Shown here: positions 18,336-27,818 of the stretch, piece by piece
Numbering within the stretch: the first letter of the stretch is position 1
Layout of the letters: the number at the start of each line of letters is the position of its first letter
From: Sphingobacteriales bacterium
GTDB taxonomy: Bacteria; Bacteroidota; Bacteroidia; Chitinophagales; JADIYW01
Length of the DNA: 64,000 nt
NCBI GenBank assembly: GCA_016719635.1
Contig: JADJYT010000007.1
Location: forward strand, 124,001 to 188,000
Reading direction: 5' to 3'
Translations under genes and position numbers: made by a program
Notes under the pieces: generated by a model
Told to the model about the DNA's origin: nothing
Seen by the model: only the letters and a program-made list of their open reading frames with translations
Database searches by the model: none

Positions 18336-20069
18336 ATGCATAAAAAGATATTCTACTTCTTTTGCTCTTTAGTCATGATTTCCTGTGGCGGTGAAAATAA
18401 ACGCGAATTTAAGTTGCGGGAAGCCAACGGCAGCAGGTATTACGGCGGCACTTTCCGTTACAATGAAGAAGAATATTTTAAATCTTTGTATCCGCTCAAC
18501 ATTACGGAAGTGACGGCCCACAGATTGTGCGAACAAATTTATGAAGGGTTGGTTACGTTTGATGACAGCTCCTTGGCCGTCGTTCCGGCATTGGCAGAAA
18601 GATGGGATATCGACCCATCCGGTACGAAATATACGTTCTATCTGCGCAAAGGAGTGAAGTTTCACGACGATGCATGTTTCCCGGACGGAAAAGGCAGGGA
18701 AGTAAAAGCAGCCGATGTCAAATACTGCCTAGATAGATTATGTTATCATAACCCTGCCGACAATCAGGGATACTGGATTTTTAAAGATGTGGTAAAAGGT
18801 GCCGCCGAATATGATTCGTTGACTGCACAAAAAATCGTACCTGCAACCGGTGTCAGCGGCGTTAAGATTATTGATGATTATACGATTGAGATAGAGCTGG
18901 AAAAGCCCTATGCCGTATTCTTAGCCCGACTCGGACTCATATTTGCAAAGATATACCCGCACGAGGCAGAAGAAAAATATGGAACGGAAATGCGCTTGCA
19001 TTGCGTCGGGACCGGCCCTTTTTATTTGAAAATCAACAAGGATAATCAGGTGACTTTTCTCGCACGTAACCCGAATTACTGGGGTAAGGATGAATTTGGC
19101 AATCAGCTGCCTTACCTGGATGCCATCCGCGTCTCCTATGTGAAGGAAAAGAAAAATGAACTGATGGAATTTAAAAAAGGCAACAGTGATTTAGTCTATA
19201 AATTCCCGTTAGAAATGATTGATGAGATTGTTGACTTCAAAAAGAACCTGAAGCCGGAGTATAAACAGTTTCAGCTGCAATACCTGCCTTCGATGTCATT
19301 GCAGTATTATGGCTTCCAGCATCAGGGAAAAATTTTCAACAATGTGTATGTTCGGAAGGCGTTTTGTTATGCCATTGACCGGCAGAAGTTGTGTGACTTT
19401 ACACTCAAGGGAACCGGCTTTCCGGCCAAATACGGCACGGTCCCTCCAGGTACGGGCACATTCGATTCTAAAACAGTCAACGGATTCACCTATGACGCCG
19501 CTAAAGCGCAGGAATACCTGACAAAGGCCGGATACCCGAAAGGAAAGGGGTTCCCGAAAGTAACCCTTGAGCTCAATTCAGGCGGTTCGCGCAACTCGCA
19601 GGTGGCAGAAGCCCTGAAGAAGATGATAGAGGAAACATTGGGTATTCAGGTGGATCTGCTGATTATTCCGTGGGCCCAGCATACAGAAGCGGTGGAAGCG
19701 GCAAAGACCGATTTTTACCGATTAGGATGGATTGCAGACTATCCCGATGCGGAAAATTTCCTGAACCTCTTTCACAGCAAATACGTTCCGGCGGATATCA
19801 ATGAGAAAACATATATCAATTCATTCCGATACAAGAACAAGGCTTTTGATACCTATTTTGACGAGGCGATTGCGACGGTGGATGAAACCAAACGAAATGC
19901 ATTATATACGAAAGCCGACCAGCAGGTAATCGATGATGCGGTAATATTGCCGACCTATTATGACATCGATTTCAGGCTCTTGCAGCCGAATGTGCGCAAT
20001 TGCCCGCAAAATGCGATGGAACAACGTGATTTCTCCGAAGTATATTTCGTCCCGGTGAAAGGGAAGTGA
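18336..20069 (+). CDS. ABC transporter substrate-binding lipoprotein, family 5 (peptide type)
   Basis: The protein has 577 residues when started at the ATG at 18336. An upstream TTG would add 24 residues ahead of an obvious lipoprotein signal and is rejected. The lipobox LVMISC gives Cys17 as lipidation site. The body is a family 5 solute-binding protein (DppA/OppA-like): YEGLVTFDDSS, RWDIDPSGTKYTFYLRKGVKFHDD (in two stretches) and the C-terminal FYRLGWIADYPDAENFL. In Bacteroidota such proteins often stand alone without permeases, as here, so transport partners are unknown. It is 89 bp downstream of deoD. Confidence 0.9.
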   Translation: MHKKIFYFFCSLVMISCGGENKREFKLREANGSRYYGGTFRYNEEEYFKSLYPLNITEVTAHRLCEQIYEGLVTFDDSSLAVVPALAERWDIDPSGTKYTFYLRKGVKFHDDACFPDGKGREVKAADVKYCLDRLCYHNPADNQGYWIFKDVVKGAAEYDSLTAQKIVPATGVSGVKIIDDYTIEIELEKPYAVFLARLGLIFAKIYPHEAEEKYGTEMRLHCVGTGPFYLKINKDNQVTFLARNPNYWGKDEFGNQLPYLDAIRVSYVKEKKNELMEFKKGNSDLVYKFPLEMIDEIVDFKKNLKPEYKQFQLQYLPSMSLQYYGFQHQGKIFNNVYVRKAFCYAIDRQKLCDFTLKGTGFPAKYGTVPPGTGTFDSKTVNGFTYDAAKAQEYLTKAGYPKGKGFPKVTLELNSGGSRNSQVAEALKKMIEETLGIQVDLLIIPWAQHTEAVEAAKTDFYRLGWIADYPDAENFLNLFHSKYVPADINEKTYINSFRYKNKAFDTYFDEAIATVDETKRNALYTKADQQVIDDAVILPTYYDIDFRLLQPNVRNCPQNAMEQRDFSEVYFVPVKGK

Positions 20070-20133
20070 TTTAAAATTAAATAACAAATTTTCATAGCGG
20101 ATAGCCTAACTATTCGCTATTTTTAGCTTCGGC

Positions 20134-23100
20134 ATGAATACCAATTACGACCTGCTCCTTCAGAAATTAGACGCATTTATCAGAAAATATTATCTGAATA
20201 AATTGCTGCGAGGCAGTTTGCTGTGTGTCGGATTGCTTTTGGGATTTTACCTCTTCATTTCTTTGTTCGAATACCAGCTTTATTTTTCATCTGCTGTCCG
20301 GAAGTTGCTGCTGGCTTGTTTTGTATTGACATCCCTGACCGCACTCGTTTACTATGTGGTGATTCCGCTTTTACATTACCTGCGGTTGGGCAAACAGATT
20401 TCGCATGAACAGGCGGCTGCCATTATTGGAAAACACTTCTCGGATGTGAAAGATAGGCTGCTGAACATATTGCAGCTGAAGCAGCAGTCGCAAAACGCTT
20501 ATAACAGAGATTTGATAGAAGCCAGTATCCATCAAAAGTCCGAGGCCATAAAATTGGTGCCGTTTTCAAAAGCGGTTAACCTGAATGAAAATAAAAAATA
20601 CCTGAAGTATGCGCTGCCACCGCTTTTCCTGATGTTGTTTTTGCTGATTGCAGCACCCAATGTGCTGAAAGAAAGTGGTACTCGCCTGTTGAATCCGAAT
20701 AAGACCTTTGCCAAAAAAGCGCCATTTGAATTCGTGCTGGAAAACAAACAGCTGAAAATGCTGCAGTACGAAGGCATGGAAATTAAGATGTCCGTTAAAG
20801 GAAAGACGGTTCCCAATGAAGTGTATCTGGCAGAAAACGGAAAGTATCATAAGATGGAGAAAACGGCTGCCGATAAATTTTCGTACCGTTTCACTAACGT
20901 CCAGGAAGATGTATCCTTTTATTTTTCGGCAAATGATTTCAATAGTGAGGAATATAAGATCCGGGTACTCCAAAAGCCTCTCATTGCCAATTTTACCACA
21001 CACCTGGCTTATCCTGCTTATACCAACAGAACCAATGAATCCGTAAAAAATACAGGAGACCTGGTGGTGCCTGCCGGCACCACGGTTAGCTGGAATTTTG
21101 AAACGTCCGGAACGGATGCCGTAAAAATAAATCTGGACGGGGAGAGTCATTCCTCCCAAAAGACAGGCAGGGATAAATTCACTTATTCCAGAAGAATCAT
21201 CAGGGATACACGATACACCGTATTGGTTTCCAACAGAGAGGTGGATAAAGGGGATTCTGTTTTATTCACCATCATCGCCACTCCCGATAATTTTCCGTCT
21301 ATCAGTATTGAACAGATTCAGGATTCTTCCCAACAGGACTTTTCTGTCTTTGTCGGTGCAGTGGCAGATGATTATGGGTTGACAAAACTGGAATTTCATT
21401 ATTCCATAAAAGAGGAAAAAGGAAATGTGAAGGAAAGCAAAAAACAAAATCTTCCATTATCCAATAAATCCATTTCCGATTTCAATTATCAGATTGATTT
21501 CTCGAAATATCAGTTAGCACCCGGCGATAAGATGGATTACTATTTTGAGGTATGGGATAACGATGGCGTTTTCGGGCCAAAGTCGGCAAAGTCTCAGACT
21601 TTTGCCTATGACAAACCTACAGTCCGCGAATTGGAAAAGCAGGAATTCCAAAACAATGAAGATATTAAATCCGATTTGTCCGATGCAGCGAAGGAAGCGC
21701 AGAAACTGGCTTCTATGATTAAGGAAATGAAGGAAAAAATCCTGACCAAGAGCATCTTGTCCTGGGAGGATAAAAAACAACTCGAACAGATCCGGAAAAA
21801 ACACGATGAGTTGCAGGAAGAACTGAAACAGATAAAAGATAAATACGAGGAGAACTTGAAGAATCAGGAGAAGTTTAAAAAACCCGATGACGAAATTCTG
21901 CAAAAACAGGAGAAACTGCAGGAAATGATGAAAGACCTGATGAGCGATGAGATGAAAGACCTGATGAAACAGATTCAAGACATCCTGCAGAAGATGGAAC
22001 AGAAGAACACATTTGAGAATCTCGATAAGATGGAGATGAGCAATAAGGATTTGAAATCGGAGTTGGATAAAATGCAGCAGCTGTTCAAGCAATTGCAGCT
22101 GGAGCAAAAGGCACAGGAAACCATCGATAAGCTGAACGAACTCGCGAAAGAGCAGGAAAAACTAAGTGAGCAGACCAAAAATAATTCAGCGCCACAGGAA
22201 CAGTTGCAGCAGAAACAGGAAGAGTTGAACAAAAAAATGGAGGACATCAGAGAAAGCCTGAAGCAGATGGAGAAACTCAATAAGGAGAACGATAACAAGC
22301 TCGACACAAAAGGCAACCAGGAGCAGGGCGAGGATATCAAGCAGGATATGGAGCAAAGCAGTGACGAACTGGAGCAGAAGCAAAATGACAAGGCGTCCAA
22401 ATCTCAAAAATCATCTTCACAGAAAATGAAGAAGATGGCGCAAAAGATGAAGAATGATCTGGACAAGATGCAGATGGACCAGGCTGCGGAAGATATCAAG
22501 ATGATTCGTCAGTTGCTGGAAAATCTGGTGAAGCTGTCATTCGATCAGGAACAGCTGATGAATGAGCTGAAGAAGACAGAAACCGAAAGCCCGAAATATG
22601 TCCAGCTGATGCAGAAACAATTTGACCTGCGGGATGATGCCAGATTAATAGAAGATACATTACAGACTCTGGGCAAACGGCAATTCCAGTTACAGTCCTT
22701 TATTTCCGACGAAATGTACAAACTCAACCGGGAGATGAAGAAAGCGCTGGATAACCTGGAGGCGCGGAATAAACCGGTGACGGGTGTGGCACAGCAACTG
22801 GTGATGACATCTACCAATAACCTTGCCCTGATGCTCAGCGAATCACTGGATAATATGCAGCAGCAGCAAAAGTCGAAAAAACCGGGTAGCGGTTCCTGTA
22901 ACAAACCGGGAGGGGAAGGGCAAAAGCCATCTATGAGCGAACTGCAAAAACAACTGGGCGACCAACTCCAAAAGATGCAGGAAGGCATACAGAAAGGAAA
23001 AGACCCGAAACAGATGGGTAAAGATTTTGCGGATGCCGTACAGAAACAGGCTGCCATCCGAGAAGCCCTGCGCCAGATGAAAGAAAAAATGAGCCAGCAG

Positions 23101-23433
23101 CAGAAGGAAAGCGGCGGCGTGGATGATATGATGAAAAAAATGGACGAGGTGGAGAAGCAATTGGCCACCAAGAGATTATCCAAAGAAACTTTGCAAAGGC
23201 ATAAAGATATACAAACCAGGCTGTTAGAGTTTGATAAGGCACAGCGTGACCAGGAGGAAGATGAGAAGCGCCAATCCAAGTCAGGCATCGAAATAGCCCG
23301 AAAATTACCACCAAACCTGGAAGAATACCTTCAAAAACGCAAATCAGCCCTCGAAATATATCAGACGGTTCCCCCGTCACTTCGTCCTTTTTACAAAAAT
23401 TTAGTAGAAAAGTACTTGCGACTTGTTAACTAA
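20134..23433 (+). CDS. DUF4175-type membrane protein with very long coiled coil
   Basis: A 1099-residue protein. The N-terminus has two membrane helices (about residues 25-50 and 55-80) and a third near 155-172. A beta-rich periplasmic region follows up to about 500, including VADDYGLTKLEFHYSIKEE, typical of the DUF4175 family. From about 500 to 1060 it is almost entirely lysine/glutamate/glutamine-rich coiled coil with many LQE and KMQ heptads. Function is unknown. The family is characteristic of Bacteroidota and is often found near the ATP-binding protein and ybeY genes that follow here. The protein is likely anchored in the inner membrane with a large extended helical region. Confidence 0.8.
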   Translation: MNTNYDLLLQKLDAFIRKYYLNKLLRGSLLCVGLLLGFYLFISLFEYQLYFSSAVRKLLLACFVLTSLTALVYYVVIPLLHYLRLGKQISHEQAAAIIGKHFSDVKDRLLNILQLKQQSQNAYNRDLIEASIHQKSEAIKLVPFSKAVNLNENKKYLKYALPPLFLMLFLLIAAPNVLKESGTRLLNPNKTFAKKAPFEFVLENKQLKMLQYEGMEIKMSVKGKTVPNEVYLAENGKYHKMEKTAADKFSYRFTNVQEDVSFYFSANDFNSEEYKIRVLQKPLIANFTTHLAYPAYTNRTNESVKNTGDLVVPAGTTVSWNFETSGTDAVKINLDGESHSSQKTGRDKFTYSRRIIRDTRYTVLVSNREVDKGDSVLFTIIATPDNFPSISIEQIQDSSQQDFSVFVGAVADDYGLTKLEFHYSIKEEKGNVKESKKQNLPLSNKSISDFNYQIDFSKYQLAPGDKMDYYFEVWDNDGVFGPKSAKSQTFAYDKPTVRELEKQEFQNNEDIKSDLSDAAKEAQKLASMIKEMKEKILTKSILSWEDKKQLEQIRKKHDELQEELKQIKDKYEENLKNQEKFKKPDDEILQKQEKLQEMMKDLMSDEMKDLMKQIQDILQKMEQKNTFENLDKMEMSNKDLKSELDKMQQLFKQLQLEQKAQETIDKLNELAKEQEKLSEQTKNNSAPQEQLQQKQEELNKKMEDIRESLKQMEKLNKENDNKLDTKGNQEQGEDIKQDMEQSSDELEQKQNDKASKSQKSSSQKMKKMAQKMKNDLDKMQMDQAAEDIKMIRQLLENLVKLSFDQEQLMNELKKTETESPKYVQLMQKQFDLRDDARLIEDTLQTLGKRQFQLQSFISDEMYKLNREMKKALDNLEARNKPVTGVAQQLVMTSTNNLALMLSESLDNMQQQQKSKKPGSGSCNKPGGEGQKPSMSELQKQLGDQLQKMQEGIQKGKDPKQMGKDFADAVQKQAAIREALRQMKEKMSQQQKESGGVDDMMKKMDEVEKQLATKRLSKETLQRHKDIQTRLLEFDKAQRDQEEDEKRQSKSGIEIARKLPPNLEEYLQKRKSALEIYQTVPPSLRPFYKNLVEKYLRLVN

Positions 23434-23540
23434 TTGATTAAACTTACGTATATATTCATTGTCTGCCGGAGTTCAGGCCATTTCTTTATGTCTTAAAACA
23501 CAAATCCCTGTTGAATTAATTATAGTTTAATTCTATTTGT

Positions 23541-23945
23541 ATGCAAGAAGTAGTAAAATTGAAAATCTCTTCCCGTCTGGAAAATATCGCTAAAGTAGAA
23601 ACCCTGATTGAATCGCTGAGAGATCAGTTTAAGATCAGTGAGCGGCAATACGGCAATATGCTGCTGGCTTCGGTGGAGGCGGTTACCAATGCTATCGAAC
23701 ATGGCAATAATCTGGATGAAAAAAAAGAAGTGAAGATTGAGGCTTATAAATGCGAACAATTCTTTAATCTTTTTGTCCGCGATCAGGGCAAAGGATTCAA
23801 TCCGGACGGGTTGCCGGACCCTACGGCACCCGAATTCCGCGAGCAGCCCGATGGGCGTGGTGTATTCCTGATGCGTAAACTCGCCGATGAGGTGCGCTTC
23901 CGCGAAGGCGGCACCTGCGTGGAGATGAAATTCTTTTTGTCGTAG
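23541..23945 (+). CDS. ATP-binding protein, anti-sigma factor kinase-like (HATPase)
   Basis: A 134-residue single-domain GHKL ATPase resembling RsbW/SpoIIAB. The N box EAVTNAIEHGN, the G1 box RDQGKGF and the G2 box GRGVFLMRKLADEV are all present. Such proteins phosphorylate or bind anti-anti-sigma partners, but none is encoded nearby, so the partner is unknown. It lies between the DUF4175 gene and ybeY, all on the plus strand. Confidence 0.85.
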   Translation: MQEVVKLKISSRLENIAKVETLIESLRDQFKISERQYGNMLLASVEAVTNAIEHGNNLDEKKEVKIEAYKCEQFFNLFVRDQGKGFNPDGLPDPTAPEFREQPDGRGVFLMRKLADEVRFREGGTCVEMKFFLS

Positions 23946-24085
23946 GATGTGTCAGCATTTTCTACGACCTGAATCCGCATTGATGGATTTTAAGAAGAAT
24001 CGGACGATAACTTTCTCCTAAAAAAGTTGCGCTCTTTGTATCCCGAAATTTCTCAATTGCGTGAATTTTTCTCATTTTTACGGCA

Positions 24086-24514
24086 ATGGCAATTTTATTT
24101 CATTTCAATACCATTTCAAAGCCGCGTTTCTTTAAACCCGCTCAACTGAAACCGTGGATAAAGTCCATCGCTGCAAAGGAAAGATTTGTCATTAAAGAAT
24201 TGAATTATATTTTCCTGTCGGATGTGGAGTTGCTGAAAATAAATATGGATTACCTGAACCATGATACCTATACCGATATCATCACTTTTGACAATTCGGG
24301 TGTAAAAGGACAGATAGAAGGAGACGTCTTTATCTCGCTGGAAAGAGTGGAAGAAAATGCAGGAAAATTCAGGGTGTCATTTGAAAACGAACTGAACCGG
24401 GTGCTGGCGCACGGCTTACTGCATCTGTGCGGCTATAAAGATAAAACGAAGAAAGATGCTATACTGATGCGACAGAAAGAAGAGGAAAGCCTGGTATTAT
24501 TTCATAATAATTAA
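24086..24514 (+). CDS. ybeY: Endoribonuclease YbeY (rRNA maturation)
   Basis: A 142-residue UPF0054 metalloprotein involved in 16S rRNA 3' end maturation and ribosome quality control. DTYTDIITFD (60-69) and GDVFISLE are typical. The zinc motif reads HGLLHLCGYKD, with H109 and H113 present but aspartate (D119) where the classical third histidine stands. I recall the same replacement in Bacteroides YbeY, so it appears to be a phylum variant rather than damage. An mnmG gene, a frequent neighbour in this phylum, does not follow. A REP-like repeat does. Confidence 0.9.
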   Translation: MAILFHFNTISKPRFFKPAQLKPWIKSIAAKERFVIKELNYIFLSDVELLKINMDYLNHDTYTDIITFDNSGVKGQIEGDVFISLERVEENAGKFRVSFENELNRVLAHGLLHLCGYKDKTKKDAILMRQKEEESLVLFHNN

Positions 24515-24519
24515 GCAAC

Positions 24520-24588
24520 GTCATGGCGTGGCACGAAGCCATCTTTATCGTTCATTCATGAGATTGCTTCACTTCGTTCGCAATGACG
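24520..24588. repeat. REP-like inverted repeat
   Basis: Two inverted, imperfect arms: CGTCATGGCGTGGCACGAAG on the left and GATTGCTTCACTTCGTTCGC followed by AATGACG on the right. The second arm is the widespread GTCATTGCGAACGAAG-type motif, also seen in the repeats near 26666, 28140 and 28375. It lies between ybeY and a convergent small gene and could form a long hairpin in either transcript. Confidence 0.5.
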
Positions 24589-24595
24589 CAGAATA

Positions 24596-24814
24596 CTACT
24601 TTTCCCTGCTGAATGAAGTCTTTTCAATCTCATCACTGCTGATATACCCATCAGAAGATTCATCTTTTACCACCGTATCGCGCTGCCATTCTTCCACTTT
24701 CAGTTTTTCGTCTTCTTTCAGGATGGAAATATTCAACTGCTGAATGAGTTGCTTTATATAAGCTTCCACCTCTTCCACCTTATCGTCCGGAACCGTTATC
24801 GTAATCTTTTTCAT
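24596..24814 (-). CDS. Small hypothetical protein (72 aa)
   Basis: The 72-residue product starts MKKITITVPDDKVEEVEAYI, a beta strand followed by an amphipathic helix as in small DNA-binding or antitoxin-like proteins of Bacteroidota. The second half is charged and probably disordered. No toxin gene is adjacent, so antitoxin identity is not supported. It lies convergent to ybeY beyond the REP-like hairpin. The composition is plausible for a real protein. Confidence 0.5.
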   Translation of the reverse strand: MKKITITVPDDKVEEVEAYIKQLIQQLNISILKEDEKLKVEEWQRDTVVKDESSDGYISSDEIEKTSFSREK

Positions 24815-24896
24815 AATCCTAAAATAACTAAAAAAGTTGGTTTTTGGTTACTTCTGCGGGTCTTGACTAAGGGCATACGATTAAAAGGAAGGACAT

Positions 24897-26048
24897 CTAA
24901 TAAAATAAAGCAACACTCAACCCATTTGAAGATGAAGGCCAGTTCGGAGTATGCAGTATTCTTCCATTATAAGTATAGGTGGAGAATCCGGGAGTCGGCA
25001 ATGAAAAATCAATACCTTTGAAAGTGGTCGCACTGCTGAATAAAGCAACGGAGGTATAATCAGAGGCATTGTTATTGTTTTCGTCGTACATAAAGTACGC
25101 CAGCGTATTCATTTCTAGAAAACTGCTTTGCGGCGGGAAGGTGCGCAGATAAATCACATGACTGGAATTTTTGAACGGCTCAAAATAAAAGTGAATAGGG
25201 CGGTCGGCAGCCCTGCCGGTGGAAACTTCGAACTCGTAGTAGGTGTCTTTCTTTGCGGCAAATTCGGAGTAATATCCTTTGGCGTCCGTGTGCAGCATAC
25301 TGACGGGCGTTGTTGACAGTCGTGTTCCGTCGTTTGCGCTTACTTCGTAAATTTCAATCGTATTGCCGGAGCCTACGGCATTTTCCAGAAAACTGACTAC
25401 TTTGCCGGAAATCAGAATACGGTCGTCTTCCGGAATGGTCGTCACCGGTTCTTTGCCGTCATTAAAGAATGTAAAGATCTCTGCAAAAGATTCTTTGCAG
25501 GATGCAATTTCATTATGATCCTTATCGGGGATGACCCGATTCACAGCAAAAGGAATAGTACTGGTATCCGTCACCACATAGTCCGCATTGCTGCGGAGGT
25601 TCAGCGTTGGAATCGCCGAATCGGGAATTTTGGTTCTGTCTTTCAGATAGGGAGCCAGCCATGCCAGCCGGTTGACGGAGCCGGCATATTCCGTGTTACT
25701 GCAATAGTTAAAGGTGAGTGAGCCGCCCAAAGAATGGCCTATCAGGTTCACTTTATCATATCCGGTTTTCTTAAGTACATCCAGTATAAAATCTCTCAGT
25801 GGTTTCGTGTTTTTGGGGGCACTCTGCAAGTCGAGCGTATTCCAGTCGTAGGTATATAATTTGTTGGCGGGATACCCGTTCGCCCTGAAATACTCTATCA
25901 TCTTGGTGTAGGAATCCCCACTTCCGGAATAGCCATGTACAAAAACGATGGGAAGGATGCCGTCTTTAACCGGAGTGTCATTTTTCTGACAGGATAGGAT
26001 GATGAACAATGCCGGAAAAAGCAGTAAAAAAGCGGGAAATCTTTTCAT
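24897..26048 (-). CDS. Lipase-like alpha/beta hydrolase lipoprotein
   Basis: The protein has 383 residues from the ATG at 26048. A longer frame to 26120 would bury the lipoprotein signal. The lipobox FIILSC gives Cys20. The hydrolase domain has an oxyanion region VFVHGYSGSGDS and the nucleophile elbow GHSLGG, so it is expected to be a triacylglycerol lipase/esterase of the envelope. After about residue 210 the C-terminal half is beta-rich (ISGKVVSFLENAVGSGNTIE) and resembles a carboxypeptidase-regulatory-like Ig domain plus an extra module. It follows the 135-residue secreted protein with 58 bp between them. Confidence 0.8.
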   Translation of the reverse strand: MKRFPAFLLLFPALFIILSCQKNDTPVKDGILPIVFVHGYSGSGDSYTKMIEYFRANGYPANKLYTYDWNTLDLQSAPKNTKPLRDFILDVLKKTGYDKVNLIGHSLGGSLTFNYCSNTEYAGSVNRLAWLAPYLKDRTKIPDSAIPTLNLRSNADYVVTDTSTIPFAVNRVIPDKDHNEIASCKESFAEIFTFFNDGKEPVTTIPEDDRILISGKVVSFLENAVGSGNTIEIYEVSANDGTRLSTTPVSMLHTDAKGYYSEFAAKKDTYYEFEVSTGRAADRPIHFYFEPFKNSSHVIYLRTFPPQSSFLEMNTLAYFMYDENNNNASDYTSVALFSSATTFKGIDFSLPTPGFSTYTYNGRILHTPNWPSSSNGLSVALFY

Positions 26049-26106
26049 AGTCAAATCTAATAATTGAAATGCATAAAATATAGTGAATGGTTCAACCTTT
26101 TCAGTC

Positions 26107-26514
26107 TTACCTGCTTGCATATGCGGGATTCAGTTTAGTATACGACACCTGCTCTCCGAAAACCAATCGGTTGTCAGACGCCTCATAGGTGATTGGAGCA
26201 GACTTTTCCTCTCCGTGGAGTATATAGATAACATTGTCTTCTGTCAGCCACTTCCCTTTGCCGATAACGTGATAAAAACCTTCTGTGTAATTAAAGGAAA
26301 TAAATGTACCGTTGGCATTGAACTGACAAAATACGGGTTGTTTGTCTGGCTGATTTCCCACATTCATCTCCCAGGTACCTACGATACTCTTGTCTACTTT
26401 ATGAAACAGAAGATCATACCGGTCTGTGGTCATTTTCTGGGTTTTTGCTAAAGAAGTGCAAAATGGGATTGCTGATAAGATAATCGCTGTCATGATACGG
26501 ATAGTGCTTTTCAT
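26107..26514 (-). CDS. Exported hypothetical protein, lipocalin-like
   Basis: A 135-residue protein with an N-terminal signal peptide (about residues 1-23). The remainder contains short strands of the type GTWEMNVGNQPDKQPVFCQF and GTFISFNYTEGFYHVIGKGK, the pattern of small lipocalin-like or DUF-type beta barrels. Function is unknown. It sits just upstream of the lipase-like lipoprotein on the same strand, so they may be expressed together. Confidence 0.6.
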   Translation of the reverse strand: MKSTIRIMTAIILSAIPFCTSLAKTQKMTTDRYDLLFHKVDKSIVGTWEMNVGNQPDKQPVFCQFNANGTFISFNYTEGFYHVIGKGKWLTEDNVIYILHGEEKSAPITYEASDNRLVFGEQVSYTKLNPAYASR

Positions 26515-26665
26515 TCGGTTACTTTTTAATGGTTAATTAGTGTGTTTGTATTTATCTCAGTCATTGAGAGACACGAACAGCATAATTTCCATAAAAAAGT
26601 GTAAAAAAAATTTCTGCGGAAGCACCGGGAGTATGAAAACAGAAGAAAGATATCCTTTATTGACA

Positions 26666-26830
26666 AAATGACTGCTTCGTTCCTTGCAGTGACCTGGTGA
26701 TGGATAGGGCTGTTCCGGATTTTTATTGGCAGCCGTCATCTCGAATATCGATAGATCTTGCTTTTTTACAATAGATATTCTTCTTTAAACATAGCATAGC
26801 AAGATTTCTCCTCGTTCCTCGTCGAAATGA
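26666..26830. repeat. Left part of a ~233-bp repeat unit interrupted by the IS110 element
   Basis: The segment from AATGACTGCTTCGTTCC through TTCCGGATTTTTATTGGCAG and CATAGCATAGCAAGATTTCT to GTCGAAATGA matches, with mismatches, 28140-28313 on the other side of the IS110-like element. The stretch 26515-26665 before it holds no recognisable gene. Confidence 0.7.
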
Positions 26831-26848
26831 ACTGTGTAAATATCCAAA

Positions 26849-27818
26849 TTATTTTGAATAAAAATTAGGATTGTAAGCTATATTTCCTGTGCCTATGGCA
26901 AATGCTTGTCTGACAAGTTTGTTTGCTAAAGCTACTAATGCTAATTTTCCATTTTTTCCTCTTTGTTTTAATCGTTCGTACATTTCTTTACATTGTTTAT
27001 TTGAACTCATGGCTCGCATAGCCCATACATATAATCATTGTCGCATTCGACTCATTCCCATTTACATATTCTGCTTTTACCTTTTACACTTGTACCTGAT
27101 TCATATAACCTTGGACAGATGCCAATATAACTTACTAATTCTTTTGCATTCTCAAACTTTGTAAATCCATCTGTTACAACTATTAATAACATCGAAGTAC
27201 GTTTACCTAAACCTGGTATCGTCTGTAAATTTTATACAGTTCTGAATGATGTTTTTCTGTGATAGCAACCATTTTTATTTCTACTTTTTTTATCTCCTTA
27301 TCATAAAAAGCAATCTGTTTCTTAATAATTTTACTGACATCCTTGCTCATCTTCCCACTACTGACAAAAGCTTCTAATTGGTTACTACAACTTGTTTTTT
27401 GTTTGGTGAGATTATCCAGAATCGCTTGTAATTGCTGGAGTTCTAAAAGATGTTCTGCTTTGGGTTGCCATAATCTTGGTGTTTCACTCTTACCATATTG
27501 TGCTATCATGGCGGCATCTTTCCTGTCTGTTTTAGCTCTACTCATTCGCATCTTACAAAAATGATTTACTGACAATGGATTTACAATACTTAACAATATT
27601 TGCTGCGAATGTAAATAATACGCAAACGGCATATAGTAACTACTGGTAGCTTCCATCACTATGCAGGCATCTTTCGGCAAATATTTGATAATGCTTTTAA
27701 AACCCAGTGGATTATTGCTAATCTTTTTTGTGTACATAGCACCATCTTCTTTCGGTATGGCTACATCTAAAGTCTCTTTGGAGACATCTACTCCAACATA
27801 ATTTACTACTTTTGTCAT
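26849..27818 (-). pseudogene. IS110-family transposase, broken by frameshifts and a stop
   Basis: The N-terminal DEDD RuvC-like domain is intact for about 200 residues: GVDVSKETLDVAI with D11, VMEAT with E56, and KTDRKDA with D98 and D101. The frame then breaks near 27227, where a run of four A replaces an expected five. In the next frame LQTIPGLGKRTSMLLIVVTD and YIGICPRLYESGTSVKGKSR give the Transposase_20 domain. A second shift near 27003 and an in-frame TGA just after precede LYVWAMRAMSSNKQCKEMYE and the end at 26849. A full protein would be about 320 residues. It is no longer able to transpose unless the lesions are sequencing errors. Confidence 0.85.

Noticed and set aside
20532..23380. 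Long minus-strand frames opposite the DUF4175 gene (up to 247 aa)
   Set aside because: They are rich in Leu, Phe, Ser and Cys as expected from the reverse complement of a Lys/Glu/Gln-rich coiled coil. They have no domain and no gap on the plus strand.
23541..24514. Anti-sigma/defence operon around the HATPase gene
   Set aside because: No STAS partner, sigma factor or effector is adjacent, and the neighbours are conserved housekeeping-type genes.
26889..27164. Plus-strand frame over the IS110 region
   Set aside because: The minus strand gives clear Transposase_20 sequence over the same stretch, so the plus frame is a shadow.
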